Of a stretch of 64,000 nt of DNA, positions 45,983-54,287 are shown one piece after another (position 1 is the first letter of the stretch; every line of letters begins with the position of its first letter). The notes beneath the pieces were generated by a model that was given only the letters and a program-made list of their open reading frames with translations, was not told the DNA's origin and ran no database searches. Source of the stretch: Flavobacterium sp. GTDB taxonomy: Bacteria; Bacteroidota; Bacteroidia; Flavobacteriales; Flavobacteriaceae. Location of the stretch: NCBI GenBank assembly GCA_021740105.1, contig JAIPAM010000003.1, positions 170,461-234,460 of the forward strand, in the 5' to 3' direction. The position numbers and the translations under genes are program-made.

Positions 45983-46873
45983 TCAGATGTTACGATTACT
46001 ATTTTTTGAGAATTTAAATAAATGCTTAAACCATTGTCCGAAATTTTTAAAAAAAAGAAATGTACTTGAAATATTAAAATTTTTATCGTTTTCAGCAATG
46101 TACATTATCTCCTTAAAATCTTTTGAATTTAAGAAGCCTAATTTCTTCCATCTGTCAGGCTCAATAAAATAAAAATCTTCAAAATCATTATAGTTGGTTT
46201 CGTCTACGGCCAACCATTTTTCCAAAAAGGTGTCGTTTACATCAACGTTGTGCCCCCAATTGTCAATTTTGAATCGCAATTCTTCCTCTGTTCTACACAA
46301 AGTTTCGTGAAGTAAAATAGTATTGGTATAAATTATTCTTTCTTTTGTTTGTCGAGCACATTTATAATTTGGAAAATTAGTGGCCAACATAAACTTGTGA
46401 GGAGCATTTACATATAAAATTCCATTATCAGTAAATTTATACAAGTGAACTAAAAAAGCAGCAATTTGTATGGGTGTTTTTTTAGGGTTATCAAGATACT
46501 TGTCTCGTTTTCTTAATTCCTTTACAAATTTCTCGAAGTTGATAAATATTTCATCGGCATCGACTTGAACTAACCAATTTCCGATTCCCATTTTTAAAGA
46601 AAGTAAGTGTCTTTCTCTATTATCATTTTCAATTGCTGACAAATCAGCTACATAAAAATCATCGCGATATAATGTTATTTTATTATCAACATCAAAGTCT
46701 TTCAGCCATTCAAAAAAGGAAGGATCAACATCAAATTTCTGGCCAGACCATGTTCGATAATCTTTATCGATAGCTATAAAAATAGTATCTGCAGAATTAT
46801 AAACAGGAGGAATAGAATTTTTTAATTTCTCATAATCGTAGGACAATAAAAACCCAACTTGTATTTTTTTCAT
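45983..46873 (-). CDS. glycosyltransferase family 2-like protein
   Basis: A 296-residue protein with a GT-A-like core that is more divergent than its neighbours. The N-terminus is IQVGFLLSYDYEKLKNSIPPVY, and the likely metal site is WLVQVDADEIF around residue 100, followed by an extended region with HETLCRTEEELRFKIDNWGHN typical of the glycosyltransferase 92/2 type. The C-terminus is basic and amphipathic (FLFFKNFGQWFKHLFKF). It lies 13 bp upstream of the kinase-like gene in the same operon. Donor and acceptor are unknown. Confidence 0.68.
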   Translation of the reverse strand: MKKIQVGFLLSYDYEKLKNSIPPVYNSADTIFIAIDKDYRTWSGQKFDVDPSFFEWLKDFDVDNKITLYRDDFYVADLSAIENDNRERHLLSLKMGIGNWLVQVDADEIFINFEKFVKELRKRDKYLDNPKKTPIQIAAFLVHLYKFTDNGILYVNAPHKFMLATNFPNYKCARQTKERIIYTNTILLHETLCRTEEELRFKIDNWGHNVDVNDTFLEKWLAVDETNYNDFEDFYFIEPDRWKKLGFLNSKDFKEIMYIAENDKNFNISSTFLFFKNFGQWFKHLFKFSKNSNRNI

Positions 46874-46908
46874 CTTTTGAATTTAAATTAAATGCCTCAC
46901 AAAAAATT

Positions 46909-47730
46909 TCATTTATTTCTAAATTTAGGAACAAATAACAACGTAAAACTGATCATCATTTTTAAAAACTTCCAAGCTTTTGGAAAATTTTGAATATGAA
47001 AAATTTGTTTAAACCGTTTTGAATTGAGCTCAGAAACCAGAATGTAATCGTCAGCAAAAAGTGGAAAATATTTATCAATTGTTTGCTTGCGTTCTTCTAG
47101 ATCAAGATATTTATACTTTGCAATTGAAGATATACCCGTAAAATCAAAGTTACTTATGGTAAGATTTAAATATTTATAAGCCACGTTTTTATAACAAATC
47201 GCATAAATGAAAAACTCCCAATCAGAAGCAATTTTATAGTTTTCGTTGTAAAGAAAAATATCTAAAAACAATTTTCTTCTAATAACCGAGGATTGATGAC
47301 TTAATGAACTAGAGTAGAAAAACGAAAAAGAAAGCTTTTCTGGGAAAGTTCTTTTTTTTGTTGAATTGCTATAAACTCTATAATAATCGCCGTAATAAAT
47401 ATCAAATTCGTCTGTTAGTTGGTGCTCTATATTTTCTACTACTTGGTCATTGTAAAATGTATCTCCGCTATTCATAAAAATTAAAAACTCCCCTTTGGCA
47501 GCTTTAATTCCTTTATTCATGGCGTTATAAACCCCATTATCTGGTTCACTTACCCAATAATCAATCTTTTCTTTATTCTGCTCAATTATTTCAACTCCAC
47601 CATCAGTACTGCCACCGTCAATTACTATAAACTCAAAATCTTGCCAGGATTGTGATAGGACGCTTTTAATAGTCTTATCCAATCCTATTTTGTCATTGTA
47701 ATTAATAGTAATGATAGATATTTTAGTCAT
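46909..47730 (-). CDS. glycosyltransferase family 2 (WcaA/PGL-type)
   Basis: A 273-residue GT2. Motifs: ISIITINYNDKIGLDKTIKSVLSQSWQ, VIDGGSTDGGVEII, DNGVYNAMNKGIKAAKGEFLIFMNSGDTFY (the Dxx/SGD metal site near residue 94). The DNGVYNAMNKGI string is characteristic of the subgroup that includes colanic acid and O-antigen transferases. The C-terminus is membrane-associating. It lies 91 bp downstream of the ColD-like gene. Confidence 0.92.
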   Translation of the reverse strand: MTKISIITINYNDKIGLDKTIKSVLSQSWQDFEFIVIDGGSTDGGVEIIEQNKEKIDYWVSEPDNGVYNAMNKGIKAAKGEFLIFMNSGDTFYNDQVVENIEHQLTDEFDIYYGDYYRVYSNSTKKRTFPEKLSFSFFYSSSLSHQSSVIRRKLFLDIFLYNENYKIASDWEFFIYAICYKNVAYKYLNLTISNFDFTGISSIAKYKYLDLEERKQTIDKYFPLFADDYILVSELNSKRFKQIFHIQNFPKAWKFLKMMISFTLLFVPKFRNK

Positions 47731-47821
47731 AATTTATTTATAAAATAAAAAATATAGTTTGGCCATGGGATGATTTAATTATTTAAGGGAGCGTAAATTA
47801 ATCTTATAAGAAAGCATTAAA

Positions 47822-48985
47822 TTAAAAGAATTTTGGAATTGCAACCTCTTTAAACTTATCACAAACAAATTTTATTTTCTCTTCATCTAGATACAAATGA
47901 TTGGGCAAATAAAGTCCGTAATCATGAATCACATCTGCTACTTCCAATGGAGTATGTCCATACTTTTTTATCCAAAAAGGTTGTTTACCCATACTTCCAC
48001 AAATTAAAGGGCGCACTTCAATATTGTTTTTCTTTAAATGATTGAAAACTTCCATTCTGTTTTCTACAATTGTTCCATAGGCAAAAGAAGACAATTGGGC
48101 GTATTTACTTTCTTGTTTCCAATATTTACCTTCTAAATATTTATTGTAAGAATTATAATTATTTTCTCTTACCTTAATTATTTCCTCCATTTTATCCAAC
48201 TGACTGATGCCAATGAAAGCATTTAAATCAGTAGATCTTAGGTTAAATCCTGGGTAATAAAATGTGTAAAATTCCCTTACATCGTCAATATTATACTCTT
48301 TCTTCCACTCTTCTTTAAAATTAGAATCAACGTCACGAGACCAACCATGAGAGCGAATTGAAAGCATTAAATTGTATAATTTAGTGTCATTTGTAGTAAC
48401 AGTTCCGCCTTCAATTGTTGAAATATGATGACCATAATAAAATGAAAAAGAACCTGCTAGAGATAAATTTCCAGCTTTTTTTCCATGAACATCTGAAGTT
48501 CCAAGCGCTTCACAAGCATCTTCAATTAAGAGCACGTCGTATTTTTCACATAGCCTGTTAATCTCTTCCATGTCGTTTAGGTGGGCTAAAACATGAACCA
48601 AAATTAATAAAGCTGGCTTTTCTTTTATAAAAATTTCCTCCAGTTTAACTGTATCAAGACCTAGATTCAAATTATTACTATCGCATAACAATACATCGAA
48701 GCCAAATTGTAAAAATGGAGAAAGTGTCGTAATCCAGCTTATCGCAGGCACAACCACTTTTTTGTTTCTTAGGTAATCTCCTTCTAAAAGGGAATAGGCC
48801 ATCAATAAATTTGCCGAAGACCCACTGTTTACCATTACACAGTGTTTAGTACCAGTGAAACTTGCGAATTTTTTTTCAAATTCTACTACTAAAGGCCCTT
48901 TTGTAAGTTGAGGGGAATTTGGAATCCATTCGCTTAAAGCTAAAAGTTCCTCGTGAGTTATGGTATTTTCTGCTAATCTGATCAT
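47822..48985 (-). CDS. ColD-like PLP-dependent nucleotide-sugar 3-dehydratase
   Basis: A 387-residue DegT-fold enzyme. The PLP segment reads SFYYGHHISTIEGG, so His186 stands where aminotransferases have the Schiff-base Lys (compare Lys186 in the FdtB-like protein at 16923-18017). Asp156 in IEDACEALG is the PLP ring-nitrogen ligand. His for Lys is the hallmark of GDP-4-keto-6-deoxymannose 3-dehydratase (ColD, colitose pathway) and the CDP-linked E1/RfbH enzymes; length fits ColD (388) better than RfbH (about 437). It should remove the C3 hydroxyl rather than transaminate. The SDR gene two places upstream could complete a 3,6-dideoxyhexose. GDP linkage is inferred. Confidence 0.82.
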   Translation of the reverse strand: MIRLAENTITHEELLALSEWIPNSPQLTKGPLVVEFEKKFASFTGTKHCVMVNSGSSANLLMAYSLLEGDYLRNKKVVVPAISWITTLSPFLQFGFDVLLCDSNNLNLGLDTVKLEEIFIKEKPALLILVHVLAHLNDMEEINRLCEKYDVLLIEDACEALGTSDVHGKKAGNLSLAGSFSFYYGHHISTIEGGTVTTNDTKLYNLMLSIRSHGWSRDVDSNFKEEWKKEYNIDDVREFYTFYYPGFNLRSTDLNAFIGISQLDKMEEIIKVRENNYNSYNKYLEGKYWKQESKYAQLSSFAYGTIVENRMEVFNHLKKNNIEVRPLICGSMGKQPFWIKKYGHTPLEVADVIHDYGLYLPNHLYLDEEKIKFVCDKFKEVAIPKFF

Positions 48986-48989
48986 TATT

Positions 48990-49820
48990 TTATTTTTTGT
49001 TTTTATCTATTTTTATAAAGTTCTTTTTTATTTTATAATAATATTTGGCTAAATAATAAATTTTAAATTTTTCAATGAATTTAGTTATAAAATAAAAGAT
49101 ACGCGCATCTTGATAAGCTAATTTAATTCTATATTGTTTTTTTTGGTCGGATGCAGCATCAATTGTTATGGAATTCTCATGAACTCTAAATACAGCTAAT
49201 GGTTTATTTACATATCCAAAATACTGATAATCAATACAACTCATTAATGAGAATAATATATCTGGGCCCACTCCATGATAATGATTTTTTGTAAATGGAA
49301 CTTTTCCAACAAACAAGGAATCTAATAATATTTGCTTTCTAAAAATTCCCGCTCCTGGGGAAGTTAATTTTTTAATATTAAAATTAAAAAGTGATTTTGT
49401 GGTATAAACTCCAGTTTGATTTGTCAAATTAAACAAAGTTCGACCAAATTTCTTTTCATCATCATGATAGGCAATTGCATCAGAAAATACACAACCTACA
49501 TTTTCAGTGAATAATTGCATGCATTCTTCAATATAAGTTGGATAAATCCAATCGTCATCATAATTGATATGAATTAAATCATTCGTTGCATGTAAAATTC
49601 CATCAAGCCAGCAAAAATGTACACCAGAATCTAATTCTCTTCGAATGTATTTTATTTGATTACCATACTTTTTTATAACTTCAGGAGTACTATCTGTGCT
49701 TCCATGATCGCAAACAATAATTTCACAAGCTTGGGTTTGAGCAAGACACGAATCGATACATTCGACCAAAAAATCAGCTCTGTTAAATGTTGGAATAATT
49801 ATAGAAACGTTCTTATTCAT
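48990..49820 (-). CDS. glycosyltransferase family 2
   Basis: A 276-residue GT2. Motifs: VSIIIPTFNRADFLVECIDSCLAQTQ, VCDHGSTDSTPEVI, INYDDDWIYPTYIEECM (DDD metal site near residue 94). GAGIFRKQILLDSLFVG and YHGVGPDILFSLMSC lie in the acceptor half. Its start overlaps the stop of the upstream SDR gene by 8 bp, and it ends 4 bp before the ColD-like gene, so the three are one translational unit. It may transfer the dideoxy sugar made by its neighbours. Confidence 0.9.
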   Translation of the reverse strand: MNKNVSIIIPTFNRADFLVECIDSCLAQTQACEIIVCDHGSTDSTPEVIKKYGNQIKYIRRELDSGVHFCWLDGILHATNDLIHINYDDDWIYPTYIEECMQLFTENVGCVFSDAIAYHDDEKKFGRTLFNLTNQTGVYTTKSLFNFNIKKLTSPGAGIFRKQILLDSLFVGKVPFTKNHYHGVGPDILFSLMSCIDYQYFGYVNKPLAVFRVHENSITIDAASDQKKQYRIKLAYQDARIFYFITKFIEKFKIYYLAKYYYKIKKNFIKIDKNKK

Positions 49821-50604
49821 TGGTGCTTAGAATTTTATTTAATAAAGAAATATTGGCATTCAAATGATTTATCTTTTCTGTTTCATCAATATCAAAAATC
49901 AAATCTACAGGAGAAATAGTTTTTACAAAATCTATGATTTTAGTAGACTTACCAGAGGCTATATTTACAATTCCTTTATGATTGATTTTGACAAGTGAAA
50001 TTATATGATCACAAACGGCCTCTGCATTTAAAAAATCACGCGTCGAGTTTGCTCCAAACAATTTAAAAGGCTTTGTTAAATCTTCATTTTTAAACCTATT
50101 TAACAAATTTGGATATAAAAATGGGGGATTTTGAGATTCATGATAAAAACTAAATATTCTTCCAATACATAAACACAGTGCTTTATTTTTGGTAGAATAA
50201 TCAAGTAATAATAACTCAGAAATTCTTTTAGTTAAGCCATATGAATTGATAGGATTAATGAGATCTGTTTCTTTCAATGGTTGCGAAGAACTTTCATAAA
50301 CATGGCTGGTACTAGCGTAAAAAATTCCGATTGGTTGGTTCAATTTACCAATGGCTTTTATCAGATTAATAGTTCCTGAAACATTGACTTCATAGGCTTC
50401 GGCAATGTTATTTTCAACATCAGACACAGCAACTTTAGAAGCTAAATGAATGACATAGGAAATATTATCCGATTTCAACCATTCAAAAACAGCATTTTCA
50501 TTTCGAATATCATCATTAAAAATTGAAAAATCTAAATTTTGACTTTCTAATTTTTGACAAATAATTCTACCTAAAACACCTTTAGCTCCTGTTATTCCTA
50601 TCAT
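49813..50604 (-). CDS. SDR-family nucleotide-sugar reductase/epimerase
   Basis: A 263-residue extended SDR. The NAD(P) loop is ITGAKGVLGRI (residues 4-14), HLASKVAVSD follows, the active site is STSHVYE with Tyr/Lys in YGLTK near residue 127, and the substrate region has STRDFLNAEAVCDHI. It is short (263), like RmlD or GDP-4-keto-6-deoxymannose reductase types. Being cotranscribed with a ColD-like 3-dehydratase, it is a candidate for the following 4-keto reduction, with or without C5 epimerisation (ColC-like). It heads the minus-strand operon and follows a good promoter. Confidence 0.78.
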   Translation of the reverse strand: MIGITGAKGVLGRIICQKLESQNLDFSIFNDDIRNENAVFEWLKSDNISYVIHLASKVAVSDVENNIAEAYEVNVSGTINLIKAIGKLNQPIGIFYASTSHVYESSSQPLKETDLINPINSYGLTKRISELLLLDYSTKNKALCLCIGRIFSFYHESQNPPFLYPNLLNRFKNEDLTKPFKLFGANSTRDFLNAEAVCDHIISLVKINHKGIVNIASGKSTKIIDFVKTISPVDLIFDIDETEKINHLNANISLLNKILSTNE

Positions 50605-50674
50605 TATTAAATTATTGCTAAAAATTTTAAATAACTACAAAATATAAAATAAATTCAGTTATTAATTAATGTAG

Positions 50675-50704
50675 CAAATGTAAATTAATTAATAAATATA
50701 ACAA
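50675..50704 (-). promoter_or_regulatory. promoter of the minus-strand glycan operon
   Basis: On the minus strand: -33 TTG (50704-50702), 19-base spacer, -7 TACATTTG (50682-50675), an exact fit to the Bacteroidetes consensus. The predicted leader to the SDR start is about 65 bases. Confidence 0.6.
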
Positions 50705-50723
50705 TACGATTCAACCAAAAAGG

Positions 50724-50756
50724 TTGGGTTTCTATAGGAATTTAGTAATATATTTG
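50724..50756 (+). promoter_or_regulatory. promoter of the Sua5/TsaC-type gene
   Basis: -33 TTGG at 50724, a 22-base spacer and -7 TATATTTG at 50749-50756. The leader to the ATG at 50773 is about 10 bases. It is back-to-back with the glycan-operon promoter; a small CAACC-AAAAA-GGTTG palindrome (50713-50727) overlaps this -33 and could be an operator. Confidence 0.6.
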
Positions 50757-50772
50757 CTGAAATTTTTAAAGA

Positions 50773-51345
50773 ATGAATTCAGACATTAACCAAGAAGTTC
50801 ATAAAGCGTTCGAAATTATTAAAGAAGGTGGAATAATTCTTTACCCTACTGACACAGTTTGGGGTATCGGTTGCGATGCCACTAATCCTGATGCGGTTGC
50901 TAAAATTTACCAATTAAAACAAAGGGAAGAATTAAAAAGCATGATCGTTTTAATGAATAGTGAAAAAATGATTTATAATGTTTTTAAAGAAGTCCCAGAA
51001 GTAGCATGGCAAATTATAGACTTATCGGAAAAGCCAACCACAATTATTTTGGATGAGCCAAGAAATGTGGCTGCCAATTTAATCGCTTCTGATAAAACAT
51101 TAGGAATTAGATTGGTAAAAGAGCCTTTTTGCTTCAAACTAATGGAGAAAATGAAAAAACCTTTAGTTTCAACTTCGGCAAATATTTCGGGTCAACCCAC
51201 TCCTATTGCATTCAAAGATATTAGCCAAGAAATTATTAAAGGTGTGGACTATGTTGTAAATTTGCACCAAGATAAAATTGCTGGGAAGCCGTCAACAATA
51301 ATAAAATTGACCAATGATTCTCAAGTTAAAGTGATTAGAAAGTAA
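50773..51345 (+). CDS. threonylcarbamoyl-AMP synthase family protein (Sua5/YciO/TsaC)
   Basis: A 190-residue protein of the YrdC fold, forming threonylcarbamoyl-AMP from threonine, bicarbonate and ATP for tRNA t6A37 modification. ILYPTDTVWGIGCDATNPDAVAKIYQLKQR is the nucleotide/substrate pocket (about residues 20-49), with KPLVSTSANISGQPTP near 135 and GKPSTIIKL near the end. It lacks the extra C-terminal Sua5 domain. Which of the TsaC or YciO subgroups applies cannot be fixed. It opens a tRNA-related run that continues with the CCA enzyme after an inserted cassette. Confidence 0.92.
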   Translation: MNSDINQEVHKAFEIIKEGGIILYPTDTVWGIGCDATNPDAVAKIYQLKQREELKSMIVLMNSEKMIYNVFKEVPEVAWQIIDLSEKPTTIILDEPRNVAANLIASDKTLGIRLVKEPFCFKLMEKMKKPLVSTSANISGQPTPIAFKDISQEIIKGVDYVVNLHQDKIAGKPSTIIKLTNDSQVKVIRK

Positions 51346-51363
51346 CCCTTTTAAAAATTATAC

Positions 51364-51381
51364 GCCACGAATAAACGAATT
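51364..51381 (+). repeat. left inverted repeat of the GxxExxY cassette
   Basis: GCCACGAATAAACGAATT. Its reverse complement matches 51761-51778 at 17 of 18 positions. It ends 3 bp before the GxxExxY start codon, so it occupies the whole ribosome-binding region. Confidence 0.85.
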
Positions 51382-51384
51382 AAA

Positions 51385-51759
51385 ATGACAAATATCATTT
51401 ACAAAGATGAAAGTTACAAATTGATGGGTATCTTGTTTGATATTCACAATAATTTAGGGAAGGGTTTTTCAGAAATTGTTTATAAAGATGCAATTGAATA
51501 CGAATTTGAAAAATCTAAGATTTTTTTCGAAAGAGAAAAAGAATATCAGGTTAAATACAAAGAAGTGTTTTTAAAACATAAATTTTATGCCGATTTTGTA
51601 GTATTCAATTCAATTATTTTAGAATTGAAATGCTGTAAGTCAATTACAGATTCGCACATTGCGCAAGCAATGAATTATTTGAAAGTCTCAGAAAATAAAT
51701 TAGCAGTTATTGTAAATTTTAACAATGACTCACTAGAATATAAACGAATAATTATATAA
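51385..51759 (+). CDS. GxxExxY protein (PD-(D/E)XK nuclease-fold family)
   Basis: A 124-residue protein. The family signature G-x-x-E-x-x-Y is Gly27-Glu30-Tyr33 (GFSEIVY). The nuclease-like core is Asp70 in YADFVV and Glu80-x-Lys82 in ILELK, giving D-x9-E-x-K, the PD-(D/E)XK pattern. Hydrolytic activity has not, to my knowledge, been shown for the family. The gene fills a 415-bp cassette between two 18-bp inverted repeats (51364-51381 and 51761-51778). Without the cassette, Sua5/TsaC and the CCA enzyme would be about 45 bp apart, so insertion into an operon is likely. Confidence 0.88.
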   Translation: MTNIIYKDESYKLMGILFDIHNNLGKGFSEIVYKDAIEYEFEKSKIFFEREKEYQVKYKEVFLKHKFYADFVVFNSIILELKCCKSITDSHIAQAMNYLKVSENKLAVIVNFNNDSLEYKRIII

Positions 51760-51760
51760 A

Positions 51761-51778
51761 AATTCGATTATTCGTGGC
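51761..51778 (+). repeat. right inverted repeat of the GxxExxY cassette
   Basis: AATTCGATTATTCGTGGC, the partner of 51364-51381 (one mismatch). It begins 1 bp after the stop codon. Its ATTATTCGT can alternatively pair with ACGAATAAT inside the last codons of the gene (51744-51752), giving a 9-bp hairpin with a 14-base loop. Confidence 0.85.
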
Positions 51779-51805
51779 AAAAACCCTTAATTAAGAGGTG
51801 AAAAA

Positions 51806-53227
51806 ATGAATATTATAAAAGCATTACAGAACCCTGTCTTTAAAATAATCCAACAAGCAAGTTCAGAACTTAATGTTGATAGCTATGTTATTGGCGGCTT
51901 TGTACGTGATTATTTATTAGGAAGAGAATTCAAAAAAGATATTGATATTGTTGCCATTGGGAGCGGAATTGAATTGGCGTTGAAGGTATCAGAAATGCTT
52001 CCAAAAAAACCAAAAGTTCAAGTTTTTAAAACCTATGGAACGGCAATGTTGCGTTTTGAAGACACCGAAATTGAATTTGTAGGCGCTCGCAAAGAATCGT
52101 ACCATTTTGAAAGTAGAAATCCTGTAGTTGAAAACGGAACTTTAGAAGACGATCAAAACCGACGTGATTTCACCATCAATGCACTTGCAATTTCATTAAA
52201 TAAAAAGAACTTTGGTGATTTATTAGATCCCTTTAACGGATTGGAGGATTTGAAAAATAAAATCATCAAAACTCCACTTGATCCTGATATTACCTATTCT
52301 GATGATCCCTTAAGAATGCTCAGAGGAATTCGATTTGCGAATCAGTTAATGTTTGAAATTGAAGAAAAATCTTTGCAATCCATAGCAAAAAATAAGGAAC
52401 GTATAAATATTATTACCGGGGAACGAATTGTTGACGAATTAAACAAAATTCTATCTACAGACCAACCGTCAATAGGTTTCTTATTACTATATAAAACAGG
52501 ACTTTTAGATATTATATTACCCGAATTAACTGCTTTAAACCAAGTAGAAGAAATAGAAGGGCAATCCCACAAAAATAACTTTTATCACACCTTAGAAGTA
52601 GTAGATAATATTTGCCCAAATACCGACGATGTTTGGCTTCGCTGGTCGGCATTATTACACGATATTGGCAAAGCACCAACAAAAAAATTCAATAAAAAAC
52701 AAGGCTGGACTTTTCATGGACATGAATTTTTAGGAGGTAAAATGGCAAAAAAAATATTTGAACGCCTACACATGCCTTTAAATCACAAAATGAAATTTGT
52801 ACAAAAAATGGTAATGATGAGTTCGCGGCCAATCGTACTTTCAGAAGATATGGTTACCGATTCGGCTGTTCGAAGATTAATATTTGATGCAGGTGAAGAT
52901 GTTGATGATTTAATGACTTTATGTGAAGCGGATATCACCACAAAAAACCCTAAGAAATTTAAGAAATACCATAACAATTTTGAAATCGTCCGAAAGAAGA
53001 TTATTGAAGTGGAAGAGCGAGACCATGTTAGAAATTTTCAACCGCCAATTACCGGCGAAGAAATAATGACCTATTTTAATTTAAAGCCTTCACGAGAGAT
53101 TGGTGTGTTGAAGGAAGCTATAAAAGAAGCTATTTTAGGAGGTGAAATCGCAAATGATTACAATGAAGCTTATGAATTTATGTTAAAAAAAGCAGCGAAA
53201 TTGGGATTAAAAAAACTAGAAAAATAA
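51806..53227 (+). CDS. CCA tRNA nucleotidyltransferase with HD domain
   Basis: A 473-residue class II nucleotidyltransferase. Residues 1-150 hold the head and neck: [26 protein letters not shown] with the G-G and DxD metal site, [10 protein letters not shown] and [13 protein letters not shown]. Residues 155-235 bind RNA ([16 protein letters not shown]). The C-terminal half has an HD phosphohydrolase domain with [13 protein letters not shown]. It adds or repairs the 3' CCA of tRNAs. A stand-alone poly(A) polymerase is a less likely alternative. Its stop overlaps the CtaA start (TAATG). Confidence 0.93.
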   Translation: MNIIKALQNPVFKIIQQASSELNVDSYVIGGFVRDYLLGREFKKDIDIVAIGSGIELALKVSEMLPKKPKVQVFKTYGTAMLRFEDTEIEFVGARKESYHFESRNPVVENGTLEDDQNRRDFTINALAISLNKKNFGDLLDPFNGLEDLKNKIIKTPLDPDITYSDDPLRMLRGIRFANQLMFEIEEKSLQSIAKNKERINIITGERIVDELNKILSTDQPSIGFLLLYKTGLLDIILPELTALNQVEEIEGQSHKNNFYHTLEVVDNICPNTDDVWLRWSALLHDIGKAPTKKFNKKQGWTFHGHEFLGGKMAKKIFERLHMPLNHKMKFVQKMVMMSSRPIVLSEDMVTDSAVRRLIFDAGEDVDDLMTLCEADITTKNPKKFKKYHNNFEIVRKKIIEVEERDHVRNFQPPITGEEIMTYFNLKPSREIGVLKEAIKEAILGGEIANDYNEAYEFMLKKAAKLGLKKLEK

Positions 53228-54243
53228 TGAGAAAATATTTTCTTCCTTGGACCAAAACAGCACTTGTTTTAGTTTATTTAGTTATAGTTGCTGGCGCATT
53301 AGTTAGAATGACTGGCTCTGGAATGGGCTGTCCTGATTGGCCAAAGTGCTTTGGATACTACATTCCTCCAACAGAAGAAAAAGAATTGTTGTATACTCCC
53401 GGAAAAGAATATTCAAAAGGGCAAGTTATTATAAAAGAAGAATCGCTTTTAGTCGCCAAAGATCATTTTGTTGCTCCTACAAATTTTGAAAGTACACATT
53501 GGGAAAAATACACCAAACATGATTATGCTATTTTTAATCCTTTGCACACTTGGATTGAATATATTAACCGGTTAATTGGAGCTTTAGCAGGATTAGCTTG
53601 TGTTATTGCTTTGTTTTTCTCTTTTGGGTATTGGAAAGAAAACAAAAAACTAATTGTATTAAGTTTATTAATTTGCTTTTTAATGGGATTCCAAGCATGG
53701 CTTGGTAAAACAGTTGTTGATTCAGTATTAAATCCATATAAAATAACCACTCATATGCTTGCTGCTTTACTTATTGTTGCAGTACAGTTGTTTGTAGTTT
53801 ATTCTGTTCAAGAAAAACAAAAGACAAAAACTTTCCACTCTGAATTTAAGTGGGTAGTAGTTGCAGCATTAGGACTAACAATTGCTCAAATCATTTTTGG
53901 AACGCAGGTTCGAGAATCAGTTGACACCATTGTAGAGGCTGGTTTGCCGAAGGAAGTGTGGTTGCAAAATCCTAAAGGAGGTTTCTACATGCATCGAAGT
54001 TTTTCTATAGTAGTTCTATTCACCAACCTATTTTTGTTTTGGAGAAACAGAGAGCTTAAATTGGGTATTAATAGAATAAATTGGATTATGGTATTGCTTT
54101 GCTTAGAAATTTTATCAGGTATTTCAATGTACTATTTTAATTTTCCATTTGGATTTCAAACCCTGCATATTGTTATTGCTACGATTTTATTTGGATTACA
54201 ATTCTATTTATTATTAGAAAGCAGTAAGAAAAATACTAATTAA
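53227..54243 (+). CDS. ctaA: heme A synthase (CtaA/COX15 family)
   Basis: A 338-residue inner-membrane protein with about eight transmembrane segments that oxidises heme O to heme A for aa3-type oxidases. VIVAGALVRMTGSGMGCPDWPKCFGYYIPP is diagnostic: the first loop after TM1 with conserved Arg and the CPxWPxC cysteines. EYINRLIGALAG carries a heme-ligand neighbourhood (the usual HR is NR here), THMLAALLIVAVQLF and MHRSFSIVVLF supply histidines. A 1-base overlap couples it to the CCA gene. Confidence 0.9.
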   Translation: MRKYFLPWTKTALVLVYLVIVAGALVRMTGSGMGCPDWPKCFGYYIPPTEEKELLYTPGKEYSKGQVIIKEESLLVAKDHFVAPTNFESTHWEKYTKHDYAIFNPLHTWIEYINRLIGALAGLACVIALFFSFGYWKENKKLIVLSLLICFLMGFQAWLGKTVVDSVLNPYKITTHMLAALLIVAVQLFVVYSVQEKQKTKTFHSEFKWVVVAALGLTIAQIIFGTQVRESVDTIVEAGLPKEVWLQNPKGGFYMHRSFSIVVLFTNLFLFWRNRELKLGINRINWIMVLLCLEILSGISMYYFNFPFGFQTLHIVIATILFGLQFYLLLESSKKNTN

Positions 54244-54287
54244 TACCTGGACTATATTGTCACATTTCGTTGTTTACATTATTTTAA

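Noticed and set aside
50713..50727. CAACC-AAAAA-GGTTG hairpin as a terminator
   Set aside because: Only five pairs, no U-tract and it sits inside a promoter; kept only as a possible operator.
51346..51800. AACCCTT flanking both sides of the GxxExxY cassette as a target-site duplication
   Set aside because: The two sequences are not adjacent to the inverted repeats, differ in spacing and are only partly alike, so a chance match cannot be excluded.
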